Source of the DNA: Alphaproteobacteria bacterium MarineAlpha2_Bin1
GTDB taxonomy: Bacteria; Pseudomonadota; Alphaproteobacteria; SHVP01
Reading direction: 5' to 3'
Length of the DNA: 34,176 bases
Assembly: GCA_002938125.1 (NCBI GenBank)
Contig: PTLN01000006.1
Span: forward strand, 1-34,176
Every line of letters starts with the position of its first letter. The stretch's first letter is position 1. The position numbers were made by a program, and so were the translations under genes. The notes under the pieces are model-generated. The model searched no databases. It saw nothing but the letters and a program-made list of their open reading frames with translations, and was not told where the DNA came from. This document shows, one piece after another, positions 1 through 8,818 of this stretch.

Positions 1-160
1 TAAATATATTGGCAACCCCAGAATTTTTAATCAAAAATAAACCAAGAGTGGCAGTTACTATGATACTTGCTAAAATACCTAAAACTCCAATAAGACTGCC
101 AATTTTTACAAATAGCAATACTTCAAATACTGGAATTGCTATGAATAAAAGCTTTTTCAT
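1..160 (-). CDS. fxsA: FxsA family membrane protein (5' part; gene runs off the left edge)
   Basis: Reading the minus strand from an ATG at 160 gives 53 codons without a stop to the window edge. The product begins MKKLLFIAIPVFEVLLF, then a Lys-Ile-Gly turn, a second hydrophobic helix and an Ala-Thr-Leu-Gly segment ending Ile-Lys-Asn-Ser-Gly. That is the FxsA pattern: two N-terminal helices around a K-(I/V)-G turn, followed by an LG-x-x-L-(I/L)-(R/K) segment. FxsA is a small inner-membrane protein named for suppressing F exclusion of phage T7; its normal role is unclear. It diverges from timA, and in many alphaproteobacteria fxsA and secB sit just here, so secB may lie beyond the edge. The C-terminal half cannot be seen. 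Confidence 0.8.
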   Translation of the reverse strand, partial: MKKLLFIAIPVFEVLLFVKIGSLIGVLGILASIIVTATLGLFLIKNSGVANIF

Positions 161-290
161 TATCTTTTTCAACCTGTTGATCTTTATTTTTTTCCATTAT
201 ATACCCATATTATTATTACGTTGGACTTGTAAGCAATGAAGAGTTATCATTAGTATAATATTATTTTTCACTTAACTAAACGGTAAAAAA

Positions 291-950
291 ATGGGTAATA
301 ATTTTCAATTCCTAGAAATAATTTTTTTCGCAATGGTAGCAATCTTTATTATCTTAAGACTTAGAAATGTTTTAGGAAGAAGAACAGGAAATGAGCCAAG
401 TAATACTAATAATTTTAAAGACCATAAAACTAGTAAGTCCCGTGATGTAAGCAATGTGGTTTCTATCGGTGAAAAAAATTACGACGAGAGATCTACTGAA
501 CAAAAAAATAAAAATTCTGATATATATGAAATTGATCCAACCTTTAATGAAACTGAATTCCTTGAAGGTGCTTCCACAGCATATGAAATGATATTAACAT
601 CTTACGCAAATGCTGATTTTGATACCTTAAGAGCTCTCTTAGATGACGATGTTTACAACGACTTTTATAATGCTATTGAAGATAGAAATGAAAGAAAAGA
701 GCAACTGGAGACCACCATAGTGTCAATTAATTCAAAAGAAGTAATTGAAAAAAATATTAATGATAGTGTTATTGATCTAACTGTACAATTTTCAAGTGAA
801 ATTATTAATACTCTGCGTGACAAAGACGGAGATCTAATATCTGAAAAAAATCGTGTTCCGGACAAAATAATTGATATTTGGACTTTTTCACGTGACACTA
901 GATCTAACGATTTAAATTGGAAACTTATTGCAACACAAAGTGAAAATTGA
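291..950 (+). CDS. timA: Tim44-domain membrane-anchored protein
   Basis: 219 residues. One N-terminal membrane helix (about residues 6-23) is followed by the basic LRNVLGRRTG-type segment typical of bacterial Tim44-like proteins. A polar, low-complexity linker runs to about residue 83. A C-terminal Tim44/TimA domain (about 88-217) starts at FLEGA and contains the helix Tyr-Ala-Asn-Ala-Asp-Phe-Asp-x-Leu-Arg, which matches the usual 'ade-G-D-x-xx-L-k-x-L-L' pattern. Family knowledge: mitochondrial Tim44 tethers Hsp70 to the import channel, whereas bacterial TimA is an inner-membrane protein of uncertain role. It heads timA-mltA-smr, and its stop codon overlaps the mltA start. The start is ATG with a weak upstream ribosome site (cggt). 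Confidence 0.85.
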   Translation: MGNNFQFLEIIFFAMVAIFIILRLRNVLGRRTGNEPSNTNNFKDHKTSKSRDVSNVVSIGEKNYDERSTEQKNKNSDIYEIDPTFNETEFLEGASTAYEMILTSYANADFDTLRALLDDDVYNDFYNAIEDRNERKEQLETTIVSINSKEVIEKNINDSVIDLTVQFSSEIINTLRDKDGDLISEKNRVPDKIIDIWTFSRDTRSNDLNWKLIATQSEN

Positions 951-2215
951 ATAAATTAAAATTTTCTTTTTTATTTATACTTTTAATTTTATTATTCCTC
1001 TCCATAGTATATTTTTATTTTTTTTCATCCTCGAACAAAAAACAGATACTAGTGATAAGTCAAGTTCGTTACTCATCCTTAAATTCTTGGAACGAAGATG
1101 ATCATTTAAAGGCTTTTAATACTTTTAGGATATCTTGTAAAAAATTAATAAGATTAAATCCAGAAAAAAATATGGGAGCCTTTTTAAAAGGTAAACACAA
1201 TTCCTATCCCTTTGCAGGAAAGGTTTTAGATTGGGTTGAACCATGTAATGATTCTCTTATAAAAAATTTGCAAAATAATAAGGAAGCAAAGCTATATTTC
1301 CAAAAATGGTTTATTCCATTTTCTATTAGTTATAACTATTCAGAAAATGTATTTAGTAAAGGTGATGATTTAGGATTGTTTACTGGTTATTACGAACCGT
1401 TAATTGAGGGAAGCACAACATATACCAATGAATATAAATACCCAATTTATTCTTATCCAGAGAATTATATTAAAGTTCATTTGGGAGATTTCAATAAATC
1501 ACTAAAAGGGAAATTTATTACTGGTAAAATAACTGATAATAGTTTTATCCCAGCAGATAGCAGAAACGAAATCAATAAGGGTTATATAGACTTAAAATCC
1601 AAAGTTTTATATTGGTTAAAAGATGACGTGGAAGCTTTCTTTCTTCATATTCAAGGGTCAGGTATAATTGAACTTCCAAATGGAAAAAAAGAAAGAATTA
1701 TGTATGATGGAAATAACGGATATGATTATTTTGCAATCGGCAAAGAACTCATTAAAAAAAATTATATTTCAAAAGAAAATTTATCTATGCAGTCAATTAA
1801 AAAGTGGTTAAAAAATAACCAAGATAAAAAGGATGAAATTTTAGAACTAAATAAAAGATATATTTTTTTTAAAAAATCTAATGATTTATTTGCTAAAGGC
1901 TCTCAGAATACTGCACTTATAGCTCAAAGATCATTAGCTATTGATATTAATTGGATTCCACTGGGTATTCCACTCTGGATAGATATTGATAATTATGGTG
2001 ATCCAAATAAACTAAGGATAAAAAAACTAATGATTTCTCAAGATACAGGTTCAGCAATCAAAGGTATTATAAGAGGAGACATTTTTTTTGGAACGGGTAA
2101 TAAACCAGGCCTATTAGCAGGTAAATTTAAGCAATATGGAAAGTACTATGTTCTTTTACCTAGAAAACTTATTATAAAAAGAAATAAAGAAAATATTAAT
2201 GAAAAAGAAAAATAA
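947..2215 (+). CDS. mltA: Membrane-bound lytic murein transglycosylase A
   Basis: 422 residues. It cleaves the glycan strands of peptidoglycan, leaving 1,6-anhydro-muramyl ends, in the periplasm. An N-terminal hydrophobic segment (about 6-26) acts as signal or anchor; there is no lipobox cysteine, so unlike E. coli MltA it does not look like a lipoprotein. The MltA domain carries LFTGYYEP (144-151) and FFLHIQGSG (231-239). The C-terminal 3D domain has QDTGSAIKG (365-373) and the catalytic aspartate in RGDIFFG (D378), equivalent to E. coli D308. Translation starts at TTG 947, sharing a TTGA overlap with the timA stop, so the two are probably translationally coupled. The 3' end overlaps smr by 17 bases. 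Confidence 0.93.
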   Translation: MNKLKFSFLFILLILLFLSIVYFYFFSSSNKKQILVISQVRYSSLNSWNEDDHLKAFNTFRISCKKLIRLNPEKNMGAFLKGKHNSYPFAGKVLDWVEPCNDSLIKNLQNNKEAKLYFQKWFIPFSISYNYSENVFSKGDDLGLFTGYYEPLIEGSTTYTNEYKYPIYSYPENYIKVHLGDFNKSLKGKFITGKITDNSFIPADSRNEINKGYIDLKSKVLYWLKDDVEAFFLHIQGSGIIELPNGKKERIMYDGNNGYDYFAIGKELIKKNYISKENLSMQSIKKWLKNNQDKKDEILELNKRYIFFKKSNDLFAKGSQNTALIAQRSLAIDINWIPLGIPLWIDIDNYGDPNKLRIKKLMISQDTGSAIKGIIRGDIFFGTGNKPGLLAGKFKQYGKYYVLLPRKLIIKRNKENINEKEK

Positions 2216-2810
2216 AAAAATCTTAAGCGATTCCGATATATGGAATTACGCGATGAGTGAAACACAAATAATACCAAAAAAAAAATTATATAAAGAAAAT
2301 TATAAAAAAAATCACACTGACAATGAAAACAAAATTACTCTACATGTTTCTAGTAAAAAAAATAATAAAATTTCAAATATTGATAATATTAAGACTACCT
2401 TAGTTAAAAAAAAACACTTAAAAAACTTTGAGTATACTAGTGTTGATAAATCATTAATAAGAAAAATAAAAAAAGGTGAATTACTTATAAATGACACTCT
2501 AGACTTACATGGTTTAAATAAAGATGAAGCCTATAAAAAATTAAGTAAATTTGTTGACAAAAACTACTATTCTGGAAATCGGTATTTATTAGTTATTACT
2601 GGAAAAGGAAATAGGGGGGATTTAAATTCAAGTGAGCAAAAAAAATCCTCCATAGGTATCCTTAGAAAATCACTTCCAATATGGCTTGATGACGAAAAAT
2701 TTAAGAAAAAAATAATTAGTCACAAGGAAGCCTTTAGTCGACATGGCGGTAGAGGAGCTCGATATATAATTATAAGAAAAAATAAAAAAGAAAAGACTAT
2801 TATAAAATAA
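2199..2810 (+). CDS. smr: Smr/MutS2-type domain protein
   Basis: 203 residues. The first ~95 residues are lysine- and asparagine-rich with no recognisable fold. The Smr domain follows: LDLHG (101-105), helix [15 protein letters not shown] (133-140), [11 protein letters not shown] and a terminal GGRGARY strand. Family knowledge: Smr domains nick DNA or cleave RNA, and some bacterial members act in ribosome rescue; the LDxHG and TGxG motifs are both intact here. The ATG at 2199 lies inside the mltA 3' end. The N-terminal coding region contains A tracts of 9-10 bases (2276-2285, 2406-2414), possible slippage sites. The 3' end overlaps that of hslU by 11 bases, tail to tail. Confidence 0.88.
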   Translation: MKKKNKKILSDSDIWNYAMSETQIIPKKKLYKENYKKNHTDNENKITLHVSSKKNNKISNIDNIKTTLVKKKHLKNFEYTSVDKSLIRKIKKGELLINDTLDLHGLNKDEAYKKLSKFVDKNYYSGNRYLLVITGKGNRGDLNSSEQKKSSIGILRKSLPIWLDDEKFKKKIISHKEAFSRHGGRGARYIIIRKNKKEKTIIK

Positions 2811-4107
2811 ATTTTGATAAATCTTGATCTTTAGCTAGATCAGCAATATGGTTTTTAACGTATGTGGAATCTATTGTAATTTTTTCACCAGTCATATCTG
2901 TAGCAGTAAAACTTATTTCGTCTAAAACTCGTTCTAATACTGTATGAAGCCTTCTTGCTCCAATGTTCTCAACACTTGAATTAACTTCAGCCGCAATTTC
3001 TGCAATTTCGTCTATAGCGTCTTCAGTAAATACTAATTCGACTTTTTCTGTTCCTATCAAAGCAGTATATTGTTTGATTAAACTAACTTCAGGTTCGGTA
3101 AGAATATTACAAAAGTCATTTTTTGTTAGTGCTTTAAGTTCTACCCTAATTGGTAAACGGCCCTGAAGCTCTGGTAAAAGATCGGATGGCTTTGCTAACT
3201 GAAAAGCACCAGATGCTATAAAGAGAATAAAATCAGTTCTAACTGTTCCATATTTTGTTGCGACTTGTGTACCCTCAATTAATGGAAGGAGATCTCTTTG
3301 TACGCCCTCTCTGCTAACATCAGCACCACTTCTATCTGATCGGGCTGTAATTTTATCTATCTCATCTATAAAAACTATACCTTCTTGCTCAACTAAGTTT
3401 ATTGCTTCTTTAGTAATTTTTTCTTCATCAAGAAGCTTATCACTCTCTTCGTCCATCAAAAGGTCATACGATTCGATTATTTTTATTTTTCTACTTTTAG
3501 TTTTTTTATTGAATGCTTTTCCAAGCATATCATTTATATTCATCATTCCCATTTGTGCTCCTGGCATCCCTGGGATTTCAAAAAGAGGCATCCCTGAAGA
3601 ATTCTCATTTAAATCAATTTCAATTTCTTTGTTATCAAGTTCACCATCTCTTAACTTTTGTCTAAAGGACTGTCTTGTTTTCTCTGTTGCATTTTCTCCT
3701 ACTAAGGCGTCTATAACTCTCTCTTCTGCAGCTAGCTGAGCTTTAGCAGTAACTTCTTTTTTTCGTCTATCACGAATCATCTTTATACTTATTTCCACTA
3801 AATCTCTTATTATTTGCTCTACATCTCTTCCTACGTAACCAACTTCAGTAAATTTAGTTGCCTCTATTTTTAAGAAAGGAGCTCTTGCTAATTTAGCCAG
3901 CCTACGTGATATTTCTGTTTTACCTACGCCAGTAGGCCCTATCATAAGTATATTTTTTGGAACAACTTCTTCTCTAAGTTCTTCAGGTAATTGATGTCTT
4001 CTCCACCTATTTCTTAGAGCTATTGCAACAGCCCTTTTAGCATCTTTTTGTCCAACAATAAATCTATCTAGTTCTGAAACTATTTCTCTTGGGCTAAATT
4101 CAGTCAT
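2800..4107 (-). CDS. hslU: HslU, ATPase subunit of the HslVU protease
   Basis: 435 residues from the ATG at 4107 ([10 protein letters not shown]), chosen because this is where family members begin; an in-frame extension upstream would run into hslV. AAA+ unfoldase that feeds proteins into the HslV proteolytic chamber in the cytoplasm. Motifs: Walker A GPTGVGKT (57-64), pore loop GYVG (90-93), a variable I-domain (about 105-235) with a Met/Gly-rich loop, Walker B VFIDEID (245-251), and the C-terminal LSKFIL tail that inserts into HslV. It follows hslV with one base between stop and start (TAAAATG), hence a two-gene operon. The 3' end overlaps smr. Confidence 0.97.
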   Translation of the reverse strand: MTEFSPREIVSELDRFIVGQKDAKRAVAIALRNRWRRHQLPEELREEVVPKNILMIGPTGVGKTEISRRLAKLARAPFLKIEATKFTEVGYVGRDVEQIIRDLVEISIKMIRDRRKKEVTAKAQLAAEERVIDALVGENATEKTRQSFRQKLRDGELDNKEIEIDLNENSSGMPLFEIPGMPGAQMGMMNINDMLGKAFNKKTKSRKIKIIESYDLLMDEESDKLLDEEKITKEAINLVEQEGIVFIDEIDKITARSDRSGADVSREGVQRDLLPLIEGTQVATKYGTVRTDFILFIASGAFQLAKPSDLLPELQGRLPIRVELKALTKNDFCNILTEPEVSLIKQYTALIGTEKVELVFTEDAIDEIAEIAAEVNSSVENIGARRLHTVLERVLDEISFTATDMTGEKITIDSTYVKNHIADLAKDQDLSKFIL

Positions 4108-4108
4108 T

Positions 4109-4654
4109 TTATTCAATACTTTCAAAAGTTGTTTGCAGGTTTGTAAAAACACATATATCTGCAGCAATTTTCATAGCCCGGCTTGCAATTGTCTTAGCAT
4201 CGAGTTCTTCAATTTGATATAAAGCTCTTGCAGCAGCAAGTGCATAATTTCCCCCAGATCCTATTCCAATGAGACCATCATCTGGCTCTAAAACATCCCC
4301 TGAACCGGTTAGTAATAGGCTTTTCTCTTTATCCGCGACTGCCATCATTGCTTCTAATCTTCTGAGATAGCGATCGGTTCTCCAGTCCTTAGCCAATTCT
4401 ACGCATGCCCTTTCCAAATGGTTACTATGTTTTTCTAATTTTTCTTCTAGTCTTTCAAACAGGGTAAAGGCATCAGCTGTAGCACCAGCAAAACCAGCAA
4501 TAACATTACTTTTACCTAACTTACGAACTTTTCTAGCTGTGGACTTCATTACAGTATTTCCAACTGAAACCTGTCCGTCACCCATTATTATAACGCTTCC
4601 GTTTTTTCTTACAGATAAGATAGTAGTTCCATGCCAATTATTTTCTTTACTCAT
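4109..4654 (-). CDS. hslV: HslV, peptidase subunit of the HslVU protease
   Basis: 181 residues. Threonine protease forming double-hexamer rings, activated by HslU, degrading misfolded and regulatory proteins in the cytoplasm. HG-TTILSV places the catalytic Thr at residue 10, so a nine-residue propeptide must be removed; E. coli removes only Met, while longer leaders are common in alphaproteobacteria. GDGQVS (26-31), the ARKVRKLG segment and GFAGATADA are intact, and the C-terminal helix ends FESIE. A GAGG ribosome site lies 11 bases before the ATG (4666-4669). A heat-shock-type promoter lies about 50 bases upstream. Confidence 0.97.
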   Translation of the reverse strand: MSKENNWHGTTILSVRKNGSVIIMGDGQVSVGNTVMKSTARKVRKLGKSNVIAGFAGATADAFTLFERLEEKLEKHSNHLERACVELAKDWRTDRYLRRLEAMMAVADKEKSLLLTGSGDVLEPDDGLIGIGSGGNYALAAARALYQIEELDAKTIASRAMKIAADICVFTNLQTTFESIE

Positions 4655-4704
4655 TTCACATAATGCCTCGAAAAATTTAATAAAAAGGTCATTTTATACT
4701 TAAG

Positions 4705-4731
4705 ATATGGTGTTAATGTTTAAATTTTCAA
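4705..4731 (-). promoter_or_regulatory. Candidate RpoH (sigma-32) promoter of hslVU
   Basis: On the minus strand TTGAAA (4731-4726) is followed after 13 bases by CACCATAT (4712-4705). This resembles the sigma-32 consensus (CTTGAAA ... CCCCATNT). Against the alphaproteobacterial form CTTG-N17-CYTATNT it matches TTG-N17-ACCATAT, with mismatches. The predicted transcript starts near 4697, about 43 bases before the hslV ATG. Heat-shock control of hslVU is well established in proteobacteria. This is a pattern match only. Confidence 0.5.
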
Positions 4732-4853
4732 TATATTATAATCTAACACAATTTTCATATAAATATATTATTAACTAACTTTACTATTTCAAGCATGATA
4801 TTCCTAATATATTCAATGGTCCCTAACTTAACTAATTAGATACGGAGATTAAA

Positions 4854-5447
4854 ATGCGTGAAGCAAATGTTGAGAGAAAAACCAAAGAAACTTCTGTTAA
4901 AGTCTCTGTAAAAATAGATGGAAAAGGCTCTTATAACATCAGTACTGGCATAGGGTTTTTAGATCATATGATAGAACAATTATCTCGTCATTCGCTTATT
5001 GATATAGAATTAATTGCAAAAGGCGATCTTCATATTGACCAACATCATACAAATGAAGATGTAGGAATTGTATTGGGAGATGCAATTTCTAAATCGCTGG
5101 GAAAAAAAGAAGGTATTACAAGATATGGAACTTCTTACGTTCCCTTTGACGAAACTTTAACAAGAGTTTCCTTGGATTTTTCTGGAAGGCCCATGTTAAT
5201 ATGGAATGTTAACTTTCCAACCTCAAAAGTTGGTGAAATGGATACAGAGTTATTTAAAGAATGGTTTCAGGCTTTTTCTCAATCTGCAGGTTTAACATTA
5301 CATATTGAAAATTTATATGGAAAGAATAGTCATCATATAGCAGAGTCATGTTTTAAGGCTTTAGCAAAAAGTATAAGACAAGCGATAGAAATTGATCATA
5401 AGTTAATGGGTGAAATACCATCTACAAAAGGAACTTTAGGGGGTTAA
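4854..5447 (+). CDS. hisB: Imidazoleglycerol-phosphate dehydratase
   Basis: 197 residues. Dehydrates imidazoleglycerol phosphate to imidazole acetol phosphate, the sixth step of histidine synthesis; a manganese enzyme. The start [18 protein letters not shown] (35-39), HHTNEDVG (64-71) and the second metal motif HHIAES (160-165) are present. The protein ends in GTLGG, as family members do. It is the monofunctional form without the phosphatase domain of enteric HisB. First gene of the histidine cluster, with a good GGAG ribosome site at 4844-4847. No histidine-rich leader peptide or attenuator was visible upstream. Confidence 0.97.
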   Translation: MREANVERKTKETSVKVSVKIDGKGSYNISTGIGFLDHMIEQLSRHSLIDIELIAKGDLHIDQHHTNEDVGIVLGDAISKSLGKKEGITRYGTSYVPFDETLTRVSLDFSGRPMLIWNVNFPTSKVGEMDTELFKEWFQAFSQSAGLTLHIENLYGKNSHHIAESCFKALAKSIRQAIEIDHKLMGEIPSTKGTLGG

Positions 5448-5456
5448 CTAAGTCAA

Positions 5457-5852
5457 ATGAGATTTTACAGTATTTTTGAAAATCCAAATGTTTTATCTCA
5501 AGATATTCATATTTTTCATAAAGAAGGGTTTAGTTTTTTTGCTCTTATTTTACCCCTATTATTTTCTATTTTTAATGGACTGTGGATGGTTTCAGCATTT
5601 TTAATTTTATATTTTTTTATTCTTTTTTCAATCTTAGTTTATTTTGAAAATTTCAATTCAATAATTTTTATAATTATTTTATTTCCTCATATTATTTTTT
5701 CTTTTGAAGCTAGAGATTTGCGAAAAAAAAGTCTTATAAAAAAGGGTTGGAGAAAAGTTGGTTTTGTTATGGGTAGAAATGAGTCAGAAGCTGAAATGAG
5801 ATTTTATAATTTTAAAAATAAAATAATAAATCAAGAAAAAGAATATCATTAA
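5457..5852 (+). CDS. DUF2628 small membrane protein in the his cluster
   Basis: 131 residues. It opens MRFYSIFENP, followed by an Asp-Ile-His-Ile-Phe-Lys-Glu-Gly-Phe-Ser-type stretch typical of DUF2628. Two or three hydrophobic segments follow (about 27-60 and 65-80). The C-terminal part is soluble with FEARDLRKKSL, a Lys-Lys-Gly-Trp segment and a final Glu-Ala-Glu-Met-Arg-Phe motif. No function is known. A DUF2628 gene between hisB and hisH is a recurring alphaproteobacterial arrangement, so it is co-transcribed with histidine genes, but the sequence shows no catalytic link to them. Nine bases separate it from hisB and two from hisH. Confidence 0.8.
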   Translation: MRFYSIFENPNVLSQDIHIFHKEGFSFFALILPLLFSIFNGLWMVSAFLILYFFILFSILVYFENFNSIIFIIILFPHIIFSFEARDLRKKSLIKKGWRKVGFVMGRNESEAEMRFYNFKNKIINQEKEYH

Positions 5853-5854
5853 AA

Positions 5855-6490
5855 ATGAAAGTAACAATTATAGATTGTGGAAGTGGTAATTTAAGATCTG
5901 CTCAAAAAGCTTTTGAGAAAGTATCTTCTAATCTTTATAAAAACACTAAAATAATAATTACATCCATAGTAGAAGATTTAGAAGAAAGTGATTTTATTGT
6001 TTTACCAGGAGTTGGATCTTTTTCAGATTTTATTAATGGAATGAAAAAAATTAATGGTATGCAGGAAGCATTAAATTATTATGTAATAAAAAAAGGAATT
6101 CCATTTTTGGGTATTTGCGTTGGTATGCAGGTGTTAGCTACTAAAGGCTACGAAAATGAGGAAACCGAAGGTTTAAATTGGATAAGTGGATCTGTGCGTA
6201 AGATAAAAACAAATGCTAATCTACCAATACCTCAAATGGGTTGGAATAATCTTAAAATAAAAAAAAATCATCCAATCGTAAATAATATTTCAGAAAAGGA
6301 TCATACTTATTTTGTTCATTCCTATCTTTTTGATGTAAATGATGAAACTCAAATTATAGCTAGTGTTGATTATGGAGTAGATATTACTTCTATTGTTGCA
6401 AAAGATAATGTTATTGGTATGCAATTTCATCCAGAAAAAAGCCAAAAAGTTGGACTCGATTTAATTTATAATTTTATAAGCATGGAATAA
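5855..6490 (+). CDS. hisH: Imidazole glycerol phosphate synthase, glutamine amidotransferase subunit
   Basis: 211 residues. Hydrolyses glutamine and channels ammonia to HisF, which makes imidazoleglycerol phosphate and AICAR. The class I amidotransferase triad is visible: nucleophile Cys88 in FLGICVGMQ, His192 and Glu194 in FHPEKSQ. The oxyanion strand PGVGSF lies at 51-56. The start MKVTIIDCGSGNL is typical, and the length is normal. Its partner HisF is encoded two genes downstream in the same cluster. Confidence 0.97.
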   Translation: MKVTIIDCGSGNLRSAQKAFEKVSSNLYKNTKIIITSIVEDLEESDFIVLPGVGSFSDFINGMKKINGMQEALNYYVIKKGIPFLGICVGMQVLATKGYENEETEGLNWISGSVRKIKTNANLPIPQMGWNNLKIKKNHPIVNNISEKDHTYFVHSYLFDVNDETQIIASVDYGVDITSIVAKDNVIGMQFHPEKSQKVGLDLIYNFISME

Positions 6491-6494
6491 ATAA

Positions 6495-7022
6495 ATGTCT
6501 TCAATTTCAATTCATATTGAGTGGTTAAAGTCCTTCAGACCAGGTGATTTAGATACTTTGTGTGAAGCAACTGAAAAAGCAATTGAAGTTGGTTTGGGCT
6601 TTGATTGGATAAAGACACCAAAAAGAGTGGTTATTGAGAGATATTGGCAAGGGGTTTTGCTCGTTCCAGAGAGAGATCTTCTTATTGGTAGATTAAATGG
6701 AATTGTTGCCGGAGCAGCCCAAATGGTTAAACCCACGACAAATAATGAATCTGGATTCTTCAATGTGGTAATGACCAGTTTTTTTGTAGCCCCTTGGGCT
6801 CGTGGACATGGTATGGCTAGAGGAATGTTAGTAGAATTTGAAAAACAAGCCAAGAAGCTAGGTTTTACTCAAATAAGTTTGGATGTAAGAGAAACTCAAG
6901 ATGCAGCTATAGCTCTGTATGAAAGAGAAGGTTACCTAAGGTGGGGCTTTAAAGATAATTATGCTCGTATTAATGGCAAATATATTAGGGGATACTTCTA
7001 CACGAAAGACTTATCATTATGA
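6495..7022 (+). CDS. GNAT family N-acetyltransferase in the his cluster
   Basis: 175 residues. The GNAT fold shows motif A with FFVAPWARGHGMARGML (about residues 95-111), an acetyl-CoA binding loop of the R/Q-x-x-G-x-G/A type, and motif B ISLDVRETQDAAIALYEREGY (about 127-147). The substrate is unknown. A GNAT gene between hisH and hisA is common in alphaproteobacteria; no step in histidine synthesis needs acetyl transfer, so it may act on a side metabolite or simply share the promoter. Its stop overlaps the hisA start by four bases (ATGA). GC content looks slightly higher than in the neighbouring his genes. Confidence 0.88.
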   Translation: MSSISIHIEWLKSFRPGDLDTLCEATEKAIEVGLGFDWIKTPKRVVIERYWQGVLLVPERDLLIGRLNGIVAGAAQMVKPTTNNESGFFNVVMTSFFVAPWARGHGMARGMLVEFEKQAKKLGFTQISLDVRETQDAAIALYEREGYLRWGFKDNYARINGKYIRGYFYTKDLSL

Positions 7023-7741
7023 TTCTTTATCCAGCTATAGATATTAAAGACGGAAAATGTGTGAGATTAAGGCAAGGAAATCTAAATGATGAGGAAATTT
7101 TTAATACTGATCCTGTGAATCAGGCAAAGATATTTGAAAATTTTGGCTTTAGAAATATACATATTGTTGATCTTAATGGTGCTGTTCAGGGAAAATCTGT
7201 AAATACAGAAATAATAAAATCTATTAGAAAAAATATTTCTATTCCTATTCAATTAGGAGGTGGGATAAGAGATATGAAAAGTGTAGAGGAGTGGTTTAAT
7301 ATTGGTATAAATAGAATAATTCTTGGAACCGCTGCTGTCAATAAACCTGATTTATTAAGAGAGTCATGTAACATTTATCCCAAAAAAATAATACTAGGTA
7401 TAGACTCTCGATTAGGAAAAGTTGCTACAGACGGTTGGACTAAAACTACTAAAGAGGATTATATTAAATTTGCATTAAAATTTAGAGATCTCTCTCTTTA
7501 TGCGATAATTTTTACTGATATTAGTCGTGATGGAATGATGCAGGGAATAAATATTAAGGAGACTATAAAACTAGCAGACTCTATTGATATACCTATAATT
7601 GCATCAGGAGGAATAAAAGATATTGATGATATAAAGTTGATTGCAGAAAATAAAAATAGAGGAATCATGGGAGCAATTTTAGGTAAAGCATATTATAGTG
7701 GAAGTATTGACCCCTATGAAGTATTAAAAATAACGAGCTAA
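7019..7741 (+). CDS. hisA: ProFAR isomerase (phosphoribosylformimino-5-aminoimidazole carboxamide ribotide isomerase)
   Basis: 240 residues. Amadori isomerisation of ProFAR to PRFAR in histidine synthesis; a (beta/alpha)8 barrel related to HisF. The start [13 protein letters not shown] carries the catalytic base Asp8; the second acid Asp167 lies in FTDISRDGM. Phosphate-binding loops QLGGGIRD (about 78-85) and ASGGIKD are intact. It begins inside the end of the GNAT gene and is followed directly by hisF. The length is standard. Confidence 0.97.
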   Translation: MILYPAIDIKDGKCVRLRQGNLNDEEIFNTDPVNQAKIFENFGFRNIHIVDLNGAVQGKSVNTEIIKSIRKNISIPIQLGGGIRDMKSVEEWFNIGINRIILGTAAVNKPDLLRESCNIYPKKIILGIDSRLGKVATDGWTKTTKEDYIKFALKFRDLSLYAIIFTDISRDGMMQGINIKETIKLADSIDIPIIASGGIKDIDDIKLIAENKNRGIMGAILGKAYYSGSIDPYEVLKITS

Positions 7742-7742
7742 A

Positions 7743-8501
7743 ATGTTAAAAAAAAGAATTATACCGTGTTTGGATGTAAAAGATGGTTATGTTGTTAAAG
7801 GTATAAATTTCGTTAAGTTAAAAAAAATTTCTGATCCTGTTGAACAAGCTCAAATTTATCAGGATCAAGGAGCTGATGAACTCTGTTTTCTAGATATTTC
7901 TGCTAGCCATGAAAAAAGAAGTATTATGATAGATATAGTTAAGAAAACGGCTGATAGATGTTTTATGCCCCTTACTGTAGGAGGTGGTATTAAAGGCTTA
8001 GAAGACATAAGAAGTTTACTGAAAGCTGGAGCTGATAAAATATCTCTTAATACTTTTGCTGTAAATAATCCAATTTTAGTAAAAAAAGCTGCAGAGAAAT
8101 TTGGAACTCAATGTATAGTAGTTGCAATAGATGTTAAAAAAACAGCTAATGGAAATTATACTGTCTTTACTCATGGTGGAAGAAAAGAAACTAAATTAGA
8201 AGCTTTATCATGGGCAAAAAAAGTTGAAGAATTTGGAGCAGGTGAAATTTTGCTTACATCCATGGATAGAGATGGAACTGGTAAAGGTTTTGATATAGAG
8301 ATTACAAAAAAAATCAGTGATAGTGTATCTATACCTGTAATTGCATCTGGAGGTGTTGGAAAATTACAGCATTTAGTTGATGGTATAGTAAAAGGAAATG
8401 CATCCGGAGTTCTAGCAGCATCAATTTTTCATTATGGTACTTTTTCAATTAGTGAAGCTAAAAAATATATGAATGATTCAGGCGTTTTAGTTAGATTATG
8501 A
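7743..8501 (+). CDS. hisF: Imidazole glycerol phosphate synthase, cyclase subunit
   Basis: 252 residues. Uses ammonia from HisH to convert PRFAR to imidazoleglycerol phosphate and AICAR. The two catalytic aspartates fall at canonical positions: Asp11 in [11 protein letters not shown] and Asp130 in VVAIDVK. Phosphate loops TVGGGIK (78-84) and ASGGVGK are present, as is the MDRDGTGKG turn. One base separates it from hisA, and it overlaps hisE by four bases (ATGA). Confidence 0.98.
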   Translation: MLKKRIIPCLDVKDGYVVKGINFVKLKKISDPVEQAQIYQDQGADELCFLDISASHEKRSIMIDIVKKTADRCFMPLTVGGGIKGLEDIRSLLKAGADKISLNTFAVNNPILVKKAAEKFGTQCIVVAIDVKKTANGNYTVFTHGGRKETKLEALSWAKKVEEFGAGEILLTSMDRDGTGKGFDIEITKKISDSVSIPVIASGGVGKLQHLVDGIVKGNASGVLAASIFHYGTFSISEAKKYMNDSGVLVRL

Positions 8502-8818
8502 CAAATAGAGAAAAAATATTATTGAATTTATATGATGTTATTAAAGAAAGGATCATTAATAATGCCAATGATTCGTATGTAAATAGTTTACATAAAAGTG
8601 GGATTAATAAAATTTCTGAAAAAATAGGAGAAGAAGCTGTTGAAACAATAGTTGCTATTATTTCAAAAGAAAAAAAGGATATTATTCATGAAAGTGCCGA
8701 TTTAATGTTTATGCTTTTAATAGCTTGGGCAGAAAAAGGAATACACCCTAATGAAATTTATGATGAGTTGATTAGAAGAGAAGGTATTTCCGGCATTAAA
8801 GAAAAGGAGAATAGGTAA
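8498..8818 (+). CDS. hisE: Phosphoribosyl-ATP pyrophosphatase
   Basis: 106 residues. All-alpha MazG-like enzyme hydrolysing phosphoribosyl-ATP to phosphoribosyl-AMP. The motif [12 protein letters not shown] (about residues 40-51) and the [12 protein letters not shown] helix provide the acidic metal ligands. It is separate from HisI, the usual alphaproteobacterial state; hisI is not in this window. The cluster order is hisB-H-A-F-E. The 3' end carries AAGGAGA, which serves as the ribosome site of hinT. Confidence 0.95.
   Translation: MTNREKILLNLYDVIKERIINNANDSYVNSLHKSGINKISEKIGEEAVETIVAIISKEKKDIIHESADLMFMLLIAWAEKGIHPNEIYDELIRREGISGIKEKENR

Noticed and set aside
9-239. A 76-codon plus-strand open frame at the left edge
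   Set aside because: It lies largely antisense to fxsA, whose minus-strand product matches a known family; the plus frame has no recognisable features.
2825-2842. TGATC/GATCA inverted repeat at the smr/hslU junction as a terminator
   Set aside because: Five-base arms with an eight-base loop, no T-run, and it is inside hslU codons.
4795-4839. A 14-codon frame just before hisB, as a possible his leader peptide
   Set aside because: It contains no histidine codons and no attenuator hairpins follow; it is best explained as chance.
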